A stretch of 64,000 nucleotides of DNA, from positions 383,946-447,945 of the forward strand of contig NZ_VDMP01000026.1 of NCBI RefSeq assembly GCF_006335005.1, written 5' to 3'. The stretch is from Nocardioides albidus (GTDB lineage Bacteria; Actinomycetota; Actinomycetes; Propionibacteriales; Nocardioidaceae). The translations under genes and the position numbers were made by a program. Numbering within the stretch: the stretch's first letter is position 1; every line of letters begins with the position of its first letter. A model generated the notes under the pieces. It ran no database searches. It was given only the letters and a program-made list of their open reading frames with translations, and was not told the origin of the DNA. This document shows, in pieces, positions 1-8,490 of the stretch.

Positions 1-79
1 TTTGCTCGCCGGGCCCTGCTCTTCGGCGGTGTCCGCACCGGGGCGGGATTGTGTCGGGACGGGGTGGTTGAGTGGCGCT

Positions 80-3000
80 GTGGACTCCTCGACCGCCCCG
101 ATCACCTATCGCCTCGCGCCGGCGCCGCCGGTCGCGGCGGTGCCGGAGCTCGACGAGCACCAGCGCCGGGTCGTCGACCACGTCGGGGGGCCGCTGCTCG
201 TCCTGGCCGGGCCCGGGACGGGCAAGACCACCACGCTGGTCGAGGCCATCGTCGACCGGATCGAGCGGCGGGGGGCACGCCCCGACCAGATCCTCGCGCT
301 GACGTTCTCGCGCAAGGCGGCCGACCAGCTGCGGGACCGGGTCACGGCCCGGCTGGGCGGCACGACCGCCACCCAGCTCAGCTCGACCTTCCACTCCTTC
401 GCCTACGGCCTCGTCCGGCGCTACGCGCCGACCGGGCTCTACGACGCGCCCCTGCGCCTGCTCTCCGCGCCCGAGCAGGACGTCGTGCTGCGCGAGCTGC
501 TCGCCGACCACCCGGAGTCGGTCCGCTGGCCGGAGCGCTTCCGGCAGGCCATGGCCACCCGCGGGTTCGCCCGCGAGGTCCACGCGGTGCTGGGCCGGGC
601 CCGGGAGAAGGGGCTCGACGGCGAGGCGCTGCGTCGCCTCGGTGAGAGCGAGGGCATCGAGGAGTTCGTCGCGGCCGGGCTCTTCCTCGAGCAGTATCTC
701 GACTCCCTCGACTCCCTGGGCGCCACCGACTACGCCGACCTGATCCGCCGGGCGCGCATCGAGGCCGAGGACCACCGCGCCGAGCTGCGCGAGGAGTTCC
801 GCTACGTCTTCGTCGACGAATACCAGGACACCGACCCGGGTCAGGTCGCGCTCCTGCGGGCGATCGCGGGCGACGGCCGCGACCTCGTGGCGGTCGGCGA
901 CCCGCACCAGTCGATCTACGGCTTCCGGGGCGCCGAGGTGCGCGGGATCCTCGAGTTCCCGACCGAGTTCCCTCGCGTGGACGGGGCACCCGCCGACGTC
1001 GTGGCCCTGCGCACCGTCCGCCGCTTCGGGCCGGGGATCCTGGCTCCCGCCCAGCGGGTCGCCGGCCGGATCGGACTGCGCGGGACCATTCCCGCCGAGG
1101 CCCGCGAGCTGTTCCTCGCGCCGCGCGCCGAAGGCGCGACGTACGGCCCCGGTCGCGTCCAGGTGCGCACCTTCGACACCGAGCGCGCCGAGGCCGAGCA
1201 CCTCGCCGACCTGTTGCGCCGGGCCCACCTCGAGGACGGCGTGCCGTGGGACGAGATGGCCGTGCTGGTGCGGTCGGGGCGGGCCAGCATCGCCCCACTG
1301 CGCCGGGCGCTCGGCGCTGCCGGAGTGCCCGTCGAGGTCGCGCGCGACGAGGTGCCGCTCGTGCGCGACCCGGCGGTCCTGCCGCTGCTCGACGCCCTGC
1401 GCGCCGTCGTCAACCTCGACAACGACGACCCCGAGCAGGTGGAGTACGTCGATGCCGCCCGGGCGGAGTCGCTCCTGACCGGTCCGCTCGGCGGTCTCGA
1501 CGCCGGCGACGTGCGCCGCCTGGCGCGCCTGCTGCGCCAGCGCGAGAAGGATCTGTGCCAGCAGACCGGCGGCACGCCGCGCAGCTCGCGGGAGCTGGTC
1601 CGGCTCGCCGTGGTCGACTCGTCCTATCTCGACCCGATCGCCGCCCCCGAGGCGGAGCGGGCGCTCGCCCTCGCCCGGCTCCTGGCCCGCGCCCGCGCCG
1701 AGCTCGACGCCGGCGCCAGCGCCGAGGAGCTGCTCTGGACGCTCTGGTCCGGCACCTCGTGGCCCCAGCGACTGCGCCGCTCGGTCGAGACCGGCGGCGG
1801 AGCAGCGCGCCGCGCCCACCGCGACCTCGACTCGATCTGCGCGCTCTTCGACGTCGCCGTCCGCGCGGGCGAGCGACGCGAGCACCTCGCCGTCGCGCCC
1901 TTCCTCGAGGGCCTCGTCCAGCAGGAGATCCCCGCCGACACGCTCGCCGACCGCGGAGCGCGGGGAGCCGCCGTACGCCTGCTGACGGCCCACCGCAGCA
2001 AGGGCCTGGAGTGGCGGCTCGTCGTGGTCGCCCACGTCCAGGCCGAGGGCTGGCCCGATCTGCGCCGCCGCTCCACGCTCCTGCAGGCCGACCGGATCGG
2101 CCCGTCCGCAGCCGGCGGACTCGTGGGGTCGGTCGTGCCGCCGCTGACGACCCGTGAGCTGCTGATGGAGGAGCGCCGCCTCTTCTACGTCGCGTGCACC
2201 CGCGCGCGCGAGCGGCTGGTCGTGACCGCGGTCCGCTCCGGGGAGGACGAGGGCGAGCAGCCGTCCCGCTTCCTCGACGAGCTGGGGTCCGGCGTCGAGC
2301 ACGTCGTGGGACGACCGCCGCGCCCGCTGTCCCTGGACGGACTCGTGGCCGAGCTGCGACGCACCCTCGCCGACCCGGCGTCCGACCCCGCGCTGCGCGA
2401 CGCCGCCGCTCGCCGTCTGGCCCGGCTCTCCCACGAGCGGGTGGGCCGGCGCCCCGCCGTCCCGGCCGCCGATCCCGCGACCTGGTGGGGCACGCGGGCC
2501 GTGAGCCGGTCGGCGGAGCCGATCCGCGCCGAGGAGCGGCCGGTGCCGGTGTCGGCGAGCATGCTCGACTCACTGGCGACCTGCCCGACCCAGTGGTTCC
2601 TCCCCCGGGAGGCGGGCGGAGCCGGTCGCGCCCACCAGTCCGCCAACCTCGGCGAGCTGGTGCACGCGCTCGCCGAGCGGGTGGCCGCCGGCGACGCGCC
2701 CCCGGACCCGGACGCCCTGATGGCCCACGTCGACGAGGTGTGGGACCGGCTCGACTTCCGGACGCCGTGGTCGAAGCAGCGCGAGCACGACCGGGTGCGC
2801 GCGGCGCTCGAGAGGTTCGTGGACTGGCACGAGTCCAACCCCCGGACCCTCCTGGGCCTCGAGGAGCGGTTCTCCACGGTCGTGGACGTCGACGGGGAAC
2901 AGGTCCAGGTCACCGGCTATGCCGACCGGGTCGAGCTCGACACCGACGGACGGGTGGTCGTCGTCGACCTCAAGACCGGCCGCACCAAGCCGAGCGACAC

Positions 3001-3334
3001 CTCGGTCAAGACCCATGTCCAGCTCGCGCTCTACCAGTACGCCGTCGACCACGGCGCCCTCGACACCGACTCCGAGGAGCCGGCGCGGCGGGCGGGCGGA
3101 GCCGAGCTGGTCCAGCTCGGCCTCCTCGACGGCGGCGCGGACGCCACCGTCCAGCGGCAGCCGGTGCACGCCGAGGACGGGCCCGAGCGCGAGGAGCTGC
3201 GCGCTCGCCTGTCCCACGCGGCGCTGCTCATCCGGGAGGAGCACTTCCCGGCCGTCGCGGGCCAGCAGTGCCGGACCTGCACGTTCGTGTCCCTGTGTCC
3301 CGCGAAGAGCGCAGGAGCGGTGGTGGCCCAGTGA
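80..3334 (+). CDS. adnA: AdnA-like ATP-dependent helicase-nuclease subunit
   Basis: This is a UvrD/Rep-type superfamily 1 helicase with a C-terminal RecB-type nuclease, about 1084 residues. Walker A (GPGTGKT) is at residues 44-50. The DEYQDTD Walker B box and the TAHRSKGLEW motif follow. Near the C-terminus VVVVDLKTG supplies the nuclease D-x-K. One Cys upstream (LATCPTQW) and three in CRTCTFVSLC form the four-Cys iron-sulphur signature of AddB-type nuclease domains. The GTG at 80 was chosen because the family N-terminus begins shortly before the Q-motif; an ORF extension back to base 2 looks unrelated. The next gene starts inside its stop codon, so the two are co-translated. Order and lengths match mycobacterial AdnA-AdnB, which process double-strand breaks in place of RecBCD or AddAB. 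Confidence 0.88.
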   Translation: MDSSTAPITYRLAPAPPVAAVPELDEHQRRVVDHVGGPLLVLAGPGTGKTTTLVEAIVDRIERRGARPDQILALTFSRKAADQLRDRVTARLGGTTATQLSSTFHSFAYGLVRRYAPTGLYDAPLRLLSAPEQDVVLRELLADHPESVRWPERFRQAMATRGFAREVHAVLGRAREKGLDGEALRRLGESEGIEEFVAAGLFLEQYLDSLDSLGATDYADLIRRARIEAEDHRAELREEFRYVFVDEYQDTDPGQVALLRAIAGDGRDLVAVGDPHQSIYGFRGAEVRGILEFPTEFPRVDGAPADVVALRTVRRFGPGILAPAQRVAGRIGLRGTIPAEARELFLAPRAEGATYGPGRVQVRTFDTERAEAEHLADLLRRAHLEDGVPWDEMAVLVRSGRASIAPLRRALGAAGVPVEVARDEVPLVRDPAVLPLLDALRAVVNLDNDDPEQVEYVDAARAESLLTGPLGGLDAGDVRRLARLLRQREKDLCQQTGGTPRSSRELVRLAVVDSSYLDPIAAPEAERALALARLLARARAELDAGASAEELLWTLWSGTSWPQRLRRSVETGGGAARRAHRDLDSICALFDVAVRAGERREHLAVAPFLEGLVQQEIPADTLADRGARGAAVRLLTAHRSKGLEWRLVVVAHVQAEGWPDLRRRSTLLQADRIGPSAAGGLVGSVVPPLTTRELLMEERRLFYVACTRARERLVVTAVRSGEDEGEQPSRFLDELGSGVEHVVGRPPRPLSLDGLVAELRRTLADPASDPALRDAAARRLARLSHERVGRRPAVPAADPATWWGTRAVSRSAEPIRAEERPVPVSASMLDSLATCPTQWFLPREAGGAGRAHQSANLGELVHALAERVAAGDAPPDPDALMAHVDEVWDRLDFRTPWSKQREHDRVRAALERFVDWHESNPRTLLGLEERFSTVVDVDGEQVQVTGYADRVELDTDGRVVVVDLKTGRTKPSDTSVKTHVQLALYQYAVDHGALDTDSEEPARRAGGAELVQLGLLDGGADATVQRQPVHAEDGPEREELRARLSHAALLIREEHFPAVAGQQCRTCTFVSLCPAKSAGAVVAQ

Positions 3335-6300
3335 CTGCTCCCACGACAGCCTCCATCCCGATGGTCATCGAGACGCCCGCCGATCTCCAGCGGGCGATGC
3401 GGGCGAAGTTCCCGCCGAGCGAGGAGCAGTGGGCCGCCATCAGCGCCCCCCTGCGGCCCGCGGTCGTGATCGCGGGCGCCGGCTCAGGCAAGACGACGCT
3501 GATGGCCGCCCGTGTGGTCTACCTCGTGCTGACCGGCCAGGTCCGACCCGAGGAGGTCCTCGGCCTCACCTTCACCACGAAGGCAGCGGCCGAGCTGCGC
3601 CAGCGCATCCGTACCGCCCTCAGCGACGCCGGGGCGCTCGACCTGTCGGCGCCCCCGACCCCCGCGGACGGCGACGACGCCGAGGAGATCCTCGAGCCGA
3701 CGGTCGCCACCTACAACGCCTATGCGTCGAGCCTGCTGACCGACCACGGCCTGCGGATCGGCCACGAGCCCGACACCCGCGTGATCACCGACGCCGCCCG
3801 CTACCAGCTCGGCGCCCGCGTCGTCGACCGCTTCACCGGCACCATCGAGCACCTCACCGACCATCCCGAGACCGCGATCCAGAACCTGCTCGCCCTCGAC
3901 TCGGCGATGAGCGAGCACCTCGTCACCCCCGACCGGGTGCGTGAGCACGACGAGACCGCGCGCCGCGGGTTCGTCCGGGCGCGCGAGGAGGAGCTGGCCG
4001 GAAAGGCCCGCAAGACCTATCTCGACGTGATCGACAGGGCGCTGTCGGCGATCGACCGCCGGGCCGAGCTGCTCGAGCTCGTCGCGTCGTACCGTCGGCT
4101 GAAGGGTGACCTCGGCCTGATGGACTTCTCCGACCAGATCGAGCTGGGCGCGCGCCTGGCGGCCGAGCGGCCCGAGGTGGGTGCCGTGGAGCGGGGGCGG
4201 TTCAAGGTCGTCCTCCTCGACGAGTACCAGGACACCTCGGTGGCGCAGGCCATCATGCTCTCGCGGCTGTTCTCCGGTCCCGAGCCCGGTGCCGGGCTGG
4301 GCCACGCGGTCACGGCGGTGGGCGATCCCAACCAGGCCATCTACGGCTGGCGCGGCGCCTCGGTGGCCAACATCCTCAACTTCGCCGCGACCTTCCCAGC
4401 GCCCGACGGCACGCCAGCGACCTACGCCCTGACCGTCAACCGGCGCTCCGACCGGCGCATCCTCGACGTCGCCAGCCACCTCGCCGAGCCGTTGTACGAC
4501 GCGCTCGAGGCGCGCGGCTCCGGCGTGGCGCGGCTGCGGGCCCCGGAGGGTGCGGTCGACGGCGTCGTGGAGGCGCACACCTTCGAGACCCAGCGTCACG
4601 AGCTCGCCTGGCTGGCCGAGGCGGTGCGAGGCGCCCATGGCGGCGAGCCCGGTGGCTGGGCCTCGATCGGTGTGCTGACGCGTGACAACGCGCATGCCGA
4701 GCTGGTCTTCGACGCGTTGACGGCCGCCGGGATCCCCGTCGAGATCGTGGGCCTGTCCGGCCTCCTGCGACTGCCGGAGATCGCCGAGATCGTCGCCGTG
4801 CTGCGACTACTGCACGACGTGACCGACAACGCCGCGCTGTTGACCCTGCTCGCCGGCCCGCGATGGGCGATCGGCCCGCGGGACCTGCGTCTTCTCGGCC
4901 AGCGCGCCGGCGAGCTGGCCGGGCGGCGCGGGCGCTCCGGTGAGCAGGTCTCGGTCTCCGACCAGCTCGTCGCGATCGCCGACGGCATCGATCCCGCGGA
5001 GCTGCCGTGCCTCGACGACGCGCTCGCCGACCCGGGGGAGGGCCCCTACGCACCGGAGGCCCTGGCCAGGTTCGCCCTGCTGCGCGACGAGCTGCGGCAG
5101 CTGCGCTCCGCGGTGGGAGAGCCCCTGCTCGACCTCGTCCGTCGGATCATCGACGTGACCGGCGCCGACGTCGAGCTCGCCTCGGCCGTCAGTCCGGCGG
5201 CCGCGGCCCGCCGGGACAACCTCGATCTGTTCGTCAAGGCCGTCGCCGACTTCCAGGCGGTCGACGGCGATGTCACCCTGCCCGCGCTGCTCGCGTACCT
5301 CACGGCGGAGGACGACCAGGGCAACGGACTCGACATCGCCACGCCCACCGAGGCCGACTCGGTGAAGCTGTTGACGGTGCACCGCTCCAAGGGCCTCGAG
5401 TGGGACACCGTGTTCTGTGTGGGCGTGTGCGAGTCCCGGTTCCCCTCCGCGCAGGGACGGACGCTGTGGGTCTCCTCCCCGGCGGTGCTGCCCGCTCCGT
5501 TGCGGGGGGACGCCGCCGATCTTCCCCAGCTCGAGGGCTTCGACAAGGCGGCGCTCGACGACTACCGGCAGCGGGCCAAGGCGCACGAGGCCGACGAGGA
5601 GCTCCGGCTCGGGTACGTCGCGTTCACCCGCGCCGCCCACCGGCTCGCCGTGACCTCCTACCAATGGGGTCCGCGCAAGACGCCCTACGGCCCGTCGTCC
5701 TATCAGGAGACCGTCCGCGAGGCGCTCAGTGCGTGGGGCCTGGCCCCCGAGCCCTGGCTGGTCCGCCCCGAGAAGGGGGCAGCCAACCCCTACGACGCGG
5801 AGGATCCGTCCCGACCGTGGCCGGTCGACGCGATGGGGGAGGAGGCGCGGCTCCGGCTGGTCGCGGCGGCCCGGGTCGCCGAGGCCGACCCCGGGGCTCC
5901 TGATCCCGACCTCGACATCGTGACCGCCGCGCGCGTCGCCGAGTGGGACGCCGAGATCGAGCAGCTGCTCACCGAGGCGCGTCTCGCCGCGGGGGCGGGC
6001 AACCAGATCGAGGTGCCGCTTCCGTCGTCGCTCTCGGCCACCGCGCTCGGCCGGTTGCGCGACGACCCCCAGGCCTTCGCTCGCGACCTCGCCCGCCCCA
6101 TGCCGCGCCCGCCCGCTCCGGCGGCCAGGTTCGGCACCCGCTTCCACGCGTGGGTCGAAGCCCGATTCGGCCAGCAGGGGCTCTTCGACCCCGACGAGCT
6201 CTCCGGACGCGCCGACGCCGGTATCGACGACGAGGCCGACCTCAAGGAGCTCGTCGCGCGCTTCGAGGAGGGACCGTTCGGCACCCGCCCGCCGCACGCG

Positions 6301-6600
6301 GTCGAGGCGCCGTTCGCGCTCGTCCTCGGCGCCGGGACGGGACGCCGGCAGGTCGTGCGCGGCCGGATCGACGCCGTCTACGCCGAGCCCGACGGATCCT
6401 TCCTGGTCGTCGACTGGAAGACCAGCGCGCGCCAGGACGCCGACCCGCTCCAGCTCGCCGTCTATCGCCTGGCGTGGGCCGAGCTTCAGGGCATCGCCCC
6501 GGAGCGCGTGCGGGCGGGCTTCTTCTACGTGCGGTCCGGTGAGCTCGTGGTGCACGACGAGCTGCCCGGACGCGAGGAGGTGGAGCAGCTGCTGCAGTGA
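3331..6600 (+). CDS. adnB: AdnB-like ATP-dependent helicase-nuclease subunit
   Basis: Partner of the preceding gene, about 1089 residues. The GTG at 3331 overlaps the TGA of adnA (GTGA), which fixes the start and implies translational coupling; an ATG at 3361 is the alternative. The SF1 helicase core shows Walker A (AGAGSGKTTL), LLDEYQDTS and TVHRSKGLEWDTVF. The C-terminal RecB-like nuclease carries VVDWKTS. Unlike its partner it has no terminal Cys cluster. In mycobacteria AdnB is the main motor of the heterodimer (family knowledge). The long open frame upstream of 3331 is only a high-GC shadow of adnA. Confidence 0.88.
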   Translation: MTAPTTASIPMVIETPADLQRAMRAKFPPSEEQWAAISAPLRPAVVIAGAGSGKTTLMAARVVYLVLTGQVRPEEVLGLTFTTKAAAELRQRIRTALSDAGALDLSAPPTPADGDDAEEILEPTVATYNAYASSLLTDHGLRIGHEPDTRVITDAARYQLGARVVDRFTGTIEHLTDHPETAIQNLLALDSAMSEHLVTPDRVREHDETARRGFVRAREEELAGKARKTYLDVIDRALSAIDRRAELLELVASYRRLKGDLGLMDFSDQIELGARLAAERPEVGAVERGRFKVVLLDEYQDTSVAQAIMLSRLFSGPEPGAGLGHAVTAVGDPNQAIYGWRGASVANILNFAATFPAPDGTPATYALTVNRRSDRRILDVASHLAEPLYDALEARGSGVARLRAPEGAVDGVVEAHTFETQRHELAWLAEAVRGAHGGEPGGWASIGVLTRDNAHAELVFDALTAAGIPVEIVGLSGLLRLPEIAEIVAVLRLLHDVTDNAALLTLLAGPRWAIGPRDLRLLGQRAGELAGRRGRSGEQVSVSDQLVAIADGIDPAELPCLDDALADPGEGPYAPEALARFALLRDELRQLRSAVGEPLLDLVRRIIDVTGADVELASAVSPAAAARRDNLDLFVKAVADFQAVDGDVTLPALLAYLTAEDDQGNGLDIATPTEADSVKLLTVHRSKGLEWDTVFCVGVCESRFPSAQGRTLWVSSPAVLPAPLRGDAADLPQLEGFDKAALDDYRQRAKAHEADEELRLGYVAFTRAAHRLAVTSYQWGPRKTPYGPSSYQETVREALSAWGLAPEPWLVRPEKGAANPYDAEDPSRPWPVDAMGEEARLRLVAAARVAEADPGAPDPDLDIVTAARVAEWDAEIEQLLTEARLAAGAGNQIEVPLPSSLSATALGRLRDDPQAFARDLARPMPRPPAPAARFGTRFHAWVEARFGQQGLFDPDELSGRADAGIDDEADLKELVARFEEGPFGTRPPHAVEAPFALVLGAGTGRRQVVRGRIDAVYAEPDGSFLVVDWKTSARQDADPLQLAVYRLAWAELQGIAPERVRAGFFYVRSGELVVHDELPGREEVEQLLQ

Positions 6601-6601
6601 G

Positions 6602-7105
6602 TCAGGAGCGTGCGACCCTGATCTCGGGCGGCTGCGCGAGGCTGCGCCCGACCACGCAGTAGCGCTCGGTCGCGGCGGCGAGGCGCTCGAGGGCAGCGTC
6701 GTCGGCGTCGGTGTCGAGGAGGATCGTGACGACGACGTCCTGGACGCCGACCGGTGCTGCCCGGTCGAGGCCGAGGGTGCCGCGGGCGTCCCACCAGCCG
6801 TCGGCCCGCAGCCGCGCGGAGCGGATCTCGACGCCCATGGCGGTGGCGACCGCGCGCAGGGTCACGCCGGCGCACCCGAGCACCGCCTGGAGCAGCAGGT
6901 CGGCCGAGCACGCGTCGGTGCCGTCGCCGCCGGTGGCGGGGTGCAGTCCTGCGCGGACCGGTCCGGCGAAGCCGTCGATCGTGGCGGTGACCTCCGGATC
7001 GCGGTAGTCGCCGGTCGCGACCGTGCCGGATCGCGCTGCAGCGGGATCGGCCCGGTAGCGCTCCTTCAGCGGTGCCTGCGCGGCACGGAGGGTGCTGGCG
7101 TCCAT
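6602..7105 (-). CDS. OsmC-like peroxidase family protein
   Basis: A 167-residue OsmC/Ohr-fold protein running head-on into adnB, one base between the stops. The segment DACSADLLLQAVLGCAGVT carries the conserved helix of the family with its first Cys, and a second Cys lies in ERYCVV near the C-terminus. In family members the two form the peroxidatic and resolving pair that reduces organic hydroperoxides. The ATG at 7105 gives a full-length protein. The position among redox and repair genes (NudC and mycoredoxin follow) suits an oxidative-stress role. The exact substrate cannot be told from sequence. Confidence 0.8.
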   Translation of the reverse strand: MDASTLRAAQAPLKERYRADPAAARSGTVATGDYRDPEVTATIDGFAGPVRAGLHPATGGDGTDACSADLLLQAVLGCAGVTLRAVATAMGVEIRSARLRADGWWDARGTLGLDRAAPVGVQDVVVTILLDTDADDAALERLAAATERYCVVGRSLAQPPEIRVARS

Positions 7106-7136
7106 GGCTCAGCGTAGGCCCCTCTAGGCTCGGGTT

Positions 7137-8060
7137 GTGACCTTCCCGCACCTGTCCCTGGTCGCCGACCCGCACGACCGAATGGGGTTGCTCCGCACGG
7201 ACGAGACCTGGCTGGACGAGCGCTGGGCGGATCCGGCCGGACGGGTCCTCGTGATCGCGGGGACGCGGGTCCGGCCCGGCCCCGAGGGACTCGAGTGGGT
7301 CCCGACCGCGGACGCGCCGGACGGCGTACGACTGCTGCTCGGCGAGCGTTCCGGCACCACCTGGTGGGCCGTGATCGTGCCCGGCGAGCTCGCGAAGGCC
7401 GAGCCGGAGCGGTGGCTGCCCCTGCGTGGGCTGCTGCCCTTCCTCACCGGGGAGCGGACCGGCGAGCGGACCGGGGAGGCGCCGTTGGTGTTCCACGCGC
7501 TGGGCCTGGCCGAGTGGCACTGGGCCCATCGCTTCTGCCCGCGGTGCGGCGGCGCACTGACGTCGCGCGCCGCCGGGCACGAGCTGGTGTGCGTCGACTG
7601 CGGCAAGCCGCAGTTCCCCCGCTCGGACCCGGCGGTCATCATGCTCATCGCCGCCGGTGACCCCGGCTCTCCCGAGGAGCGCTGCCTGCTGGGGCGCAAC
7701 CACAGCTGGCCGCCGGGGCGGTTCTCGACCCTGGCCGGATTCTGCGAGCCGGGGGAGTCGCTCGAGGACGCCGTACGGCGCGAGGTGCTCGAGGAGACCG
7801 GTGTCGTGGTCGGCGAGGTGCGCTACTTCGGCAACCAGCCGTGGCCGCTGCCGTCGAGCCTGATGCTCGGCTTCCACGGACGGGCGGTGACCGAGGACAT
7901 CCGTCTCGAGGACCACGACGTCGAGGACGCGCGCTGGTTCACCCGTGCGGAGATGCGACGCCAGGCCGCCGACGGCACGCTCGTGCTCCCCGGCGGGGTC
8001 TCGATCAGCCGCTCGCTCGTGGAGGACTGGTACGGCGGACCGCTGCCCGGCAGTTGGTGA
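7137..8060 (+). CDS. nudC: NAD(+) diphosphatase, NudC-type Nudix hydrolase
   Basis: A 307-residue Nudix hydrolase with all NudC hallmarks. A zinc ribbon is formed by CPRCGG and CVDCGK in mid-protein. The Nudix box starts at GFCEPGESLEDA and ends REVLEETG. Just after it lies NQPWPLPSSLM, the SQPWPFPxS-type signature that separates NADH and NAD-RNA pyrophosphatases from other Nudix enzymes. It would cleave NAD(H) to NMN(H) and AMP and may also decap NAD-RNA. The start is the GTG at 7137. It stands divergently from the OsmC gene and converges on the mycoredoxin gene. The mycobacterial homologue occupies the same place beside uvrD2. Confidence 0.9.
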   Translation: MTFPHLSLVADPHDRMGLLRTDETWLDERWADPAGRVLVIAGTRVRPGPEGLEWVPTADAPDGVRLLLGERSGTTWWAVIVPGELAKAEPERWLPLRGLLPFLTGERTGERTGEAPLVFHALGLAEWHWAHRFCPRCGGALTSRAAGHELVCVDCGKPQFPRSDPAVIMLIAAGDPGSPEERCLLGRNHSWPPGRFSTLAGFCEPGESLEDAVRREVLEETGVVVGEVRYFGNQPWPLPSSLMLGFHGRAVTEDIRLEDHDVEDARWFTRAEMRRQAADGTLVLPGGVSISRSLVEDWYGGPLPGSW

Positions 8061-8063
8061 GGA

Positions 8064-8309
8064 TCAGGCGCTGAGCGCCTCGAGCTTGGCCTTCACCTGG
8101 GCGACGCTGGGGTTGGTCTGCGCCGTCCCGTCGGCGTACACGAGCGTCGGGACGGTCTGGTTGCCGTTGTTGGCCGACTCCACGACCGCGGCGGCCTCGG
8201 GCTGCTGCTCGATGTCGACGATCTCGTAGGCGATGCCCTCGCGGTCCAGCTGGCTCTTGAGGCGGTGGCAGTAGCCGCACCAGGGGGTCGTGTACATCGT
8301 GAAGCTCAT
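8064..8309 (-). CDS. mrx1: Mycoredoxin, glutaredoxin-like
   Basis: An 81-residue glutaredoxin-fold protein with the active site CGYC at residues 11-14 (TTPWCGYCHRLK) and the cis-proline segment TVPTLVY. Actinobacteria lacking glutathione use mycoredoxin with mycothiol to reduce S-mycothiolated proteins, and the homologue next to mycobacterial uvrD2 is Mrx1. The ATG at 8309 is preceded by GGAAAGAAG. A longer frame upstream of it has no family resemblance and was dropped. It ends four bases from nudC, convergently, and is divergent from uvrD2. Confidence 0.88.
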   Translation of the reverse strand: MSFTMYTTPWCGYCHRLKSQLDREGIAYEIVDIEQQPEAAAVVESANNGNQTVPTLVYADGTAQTNPSVAQVKAKLEALSA

Positions 8310-8490
8310 CGCGGGGCACTTCTTTCCGGTCGGTTCGGGCTGCGTCCACTCAACCACGGCGTCCGCGCGCTTGTTCCGCGGGACCGGTGAGCGCTGTGGC
8401 AGCGACCGACCGACCGGGGACTCGTGTCGGGGGCAGCGTCTAGGTTGGGATCCCCAGTCCGGACCAGCCCCCGAAGGAGCGCACGGCCCC

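Noticed and set aside
2194-3330. Upstream extension of the adnB frame into adnA
   Set aside because: The extension is Arg/Pro/Gly-rich noise. The GTG overlapping the adnA stop gives the correct family N-terminus.
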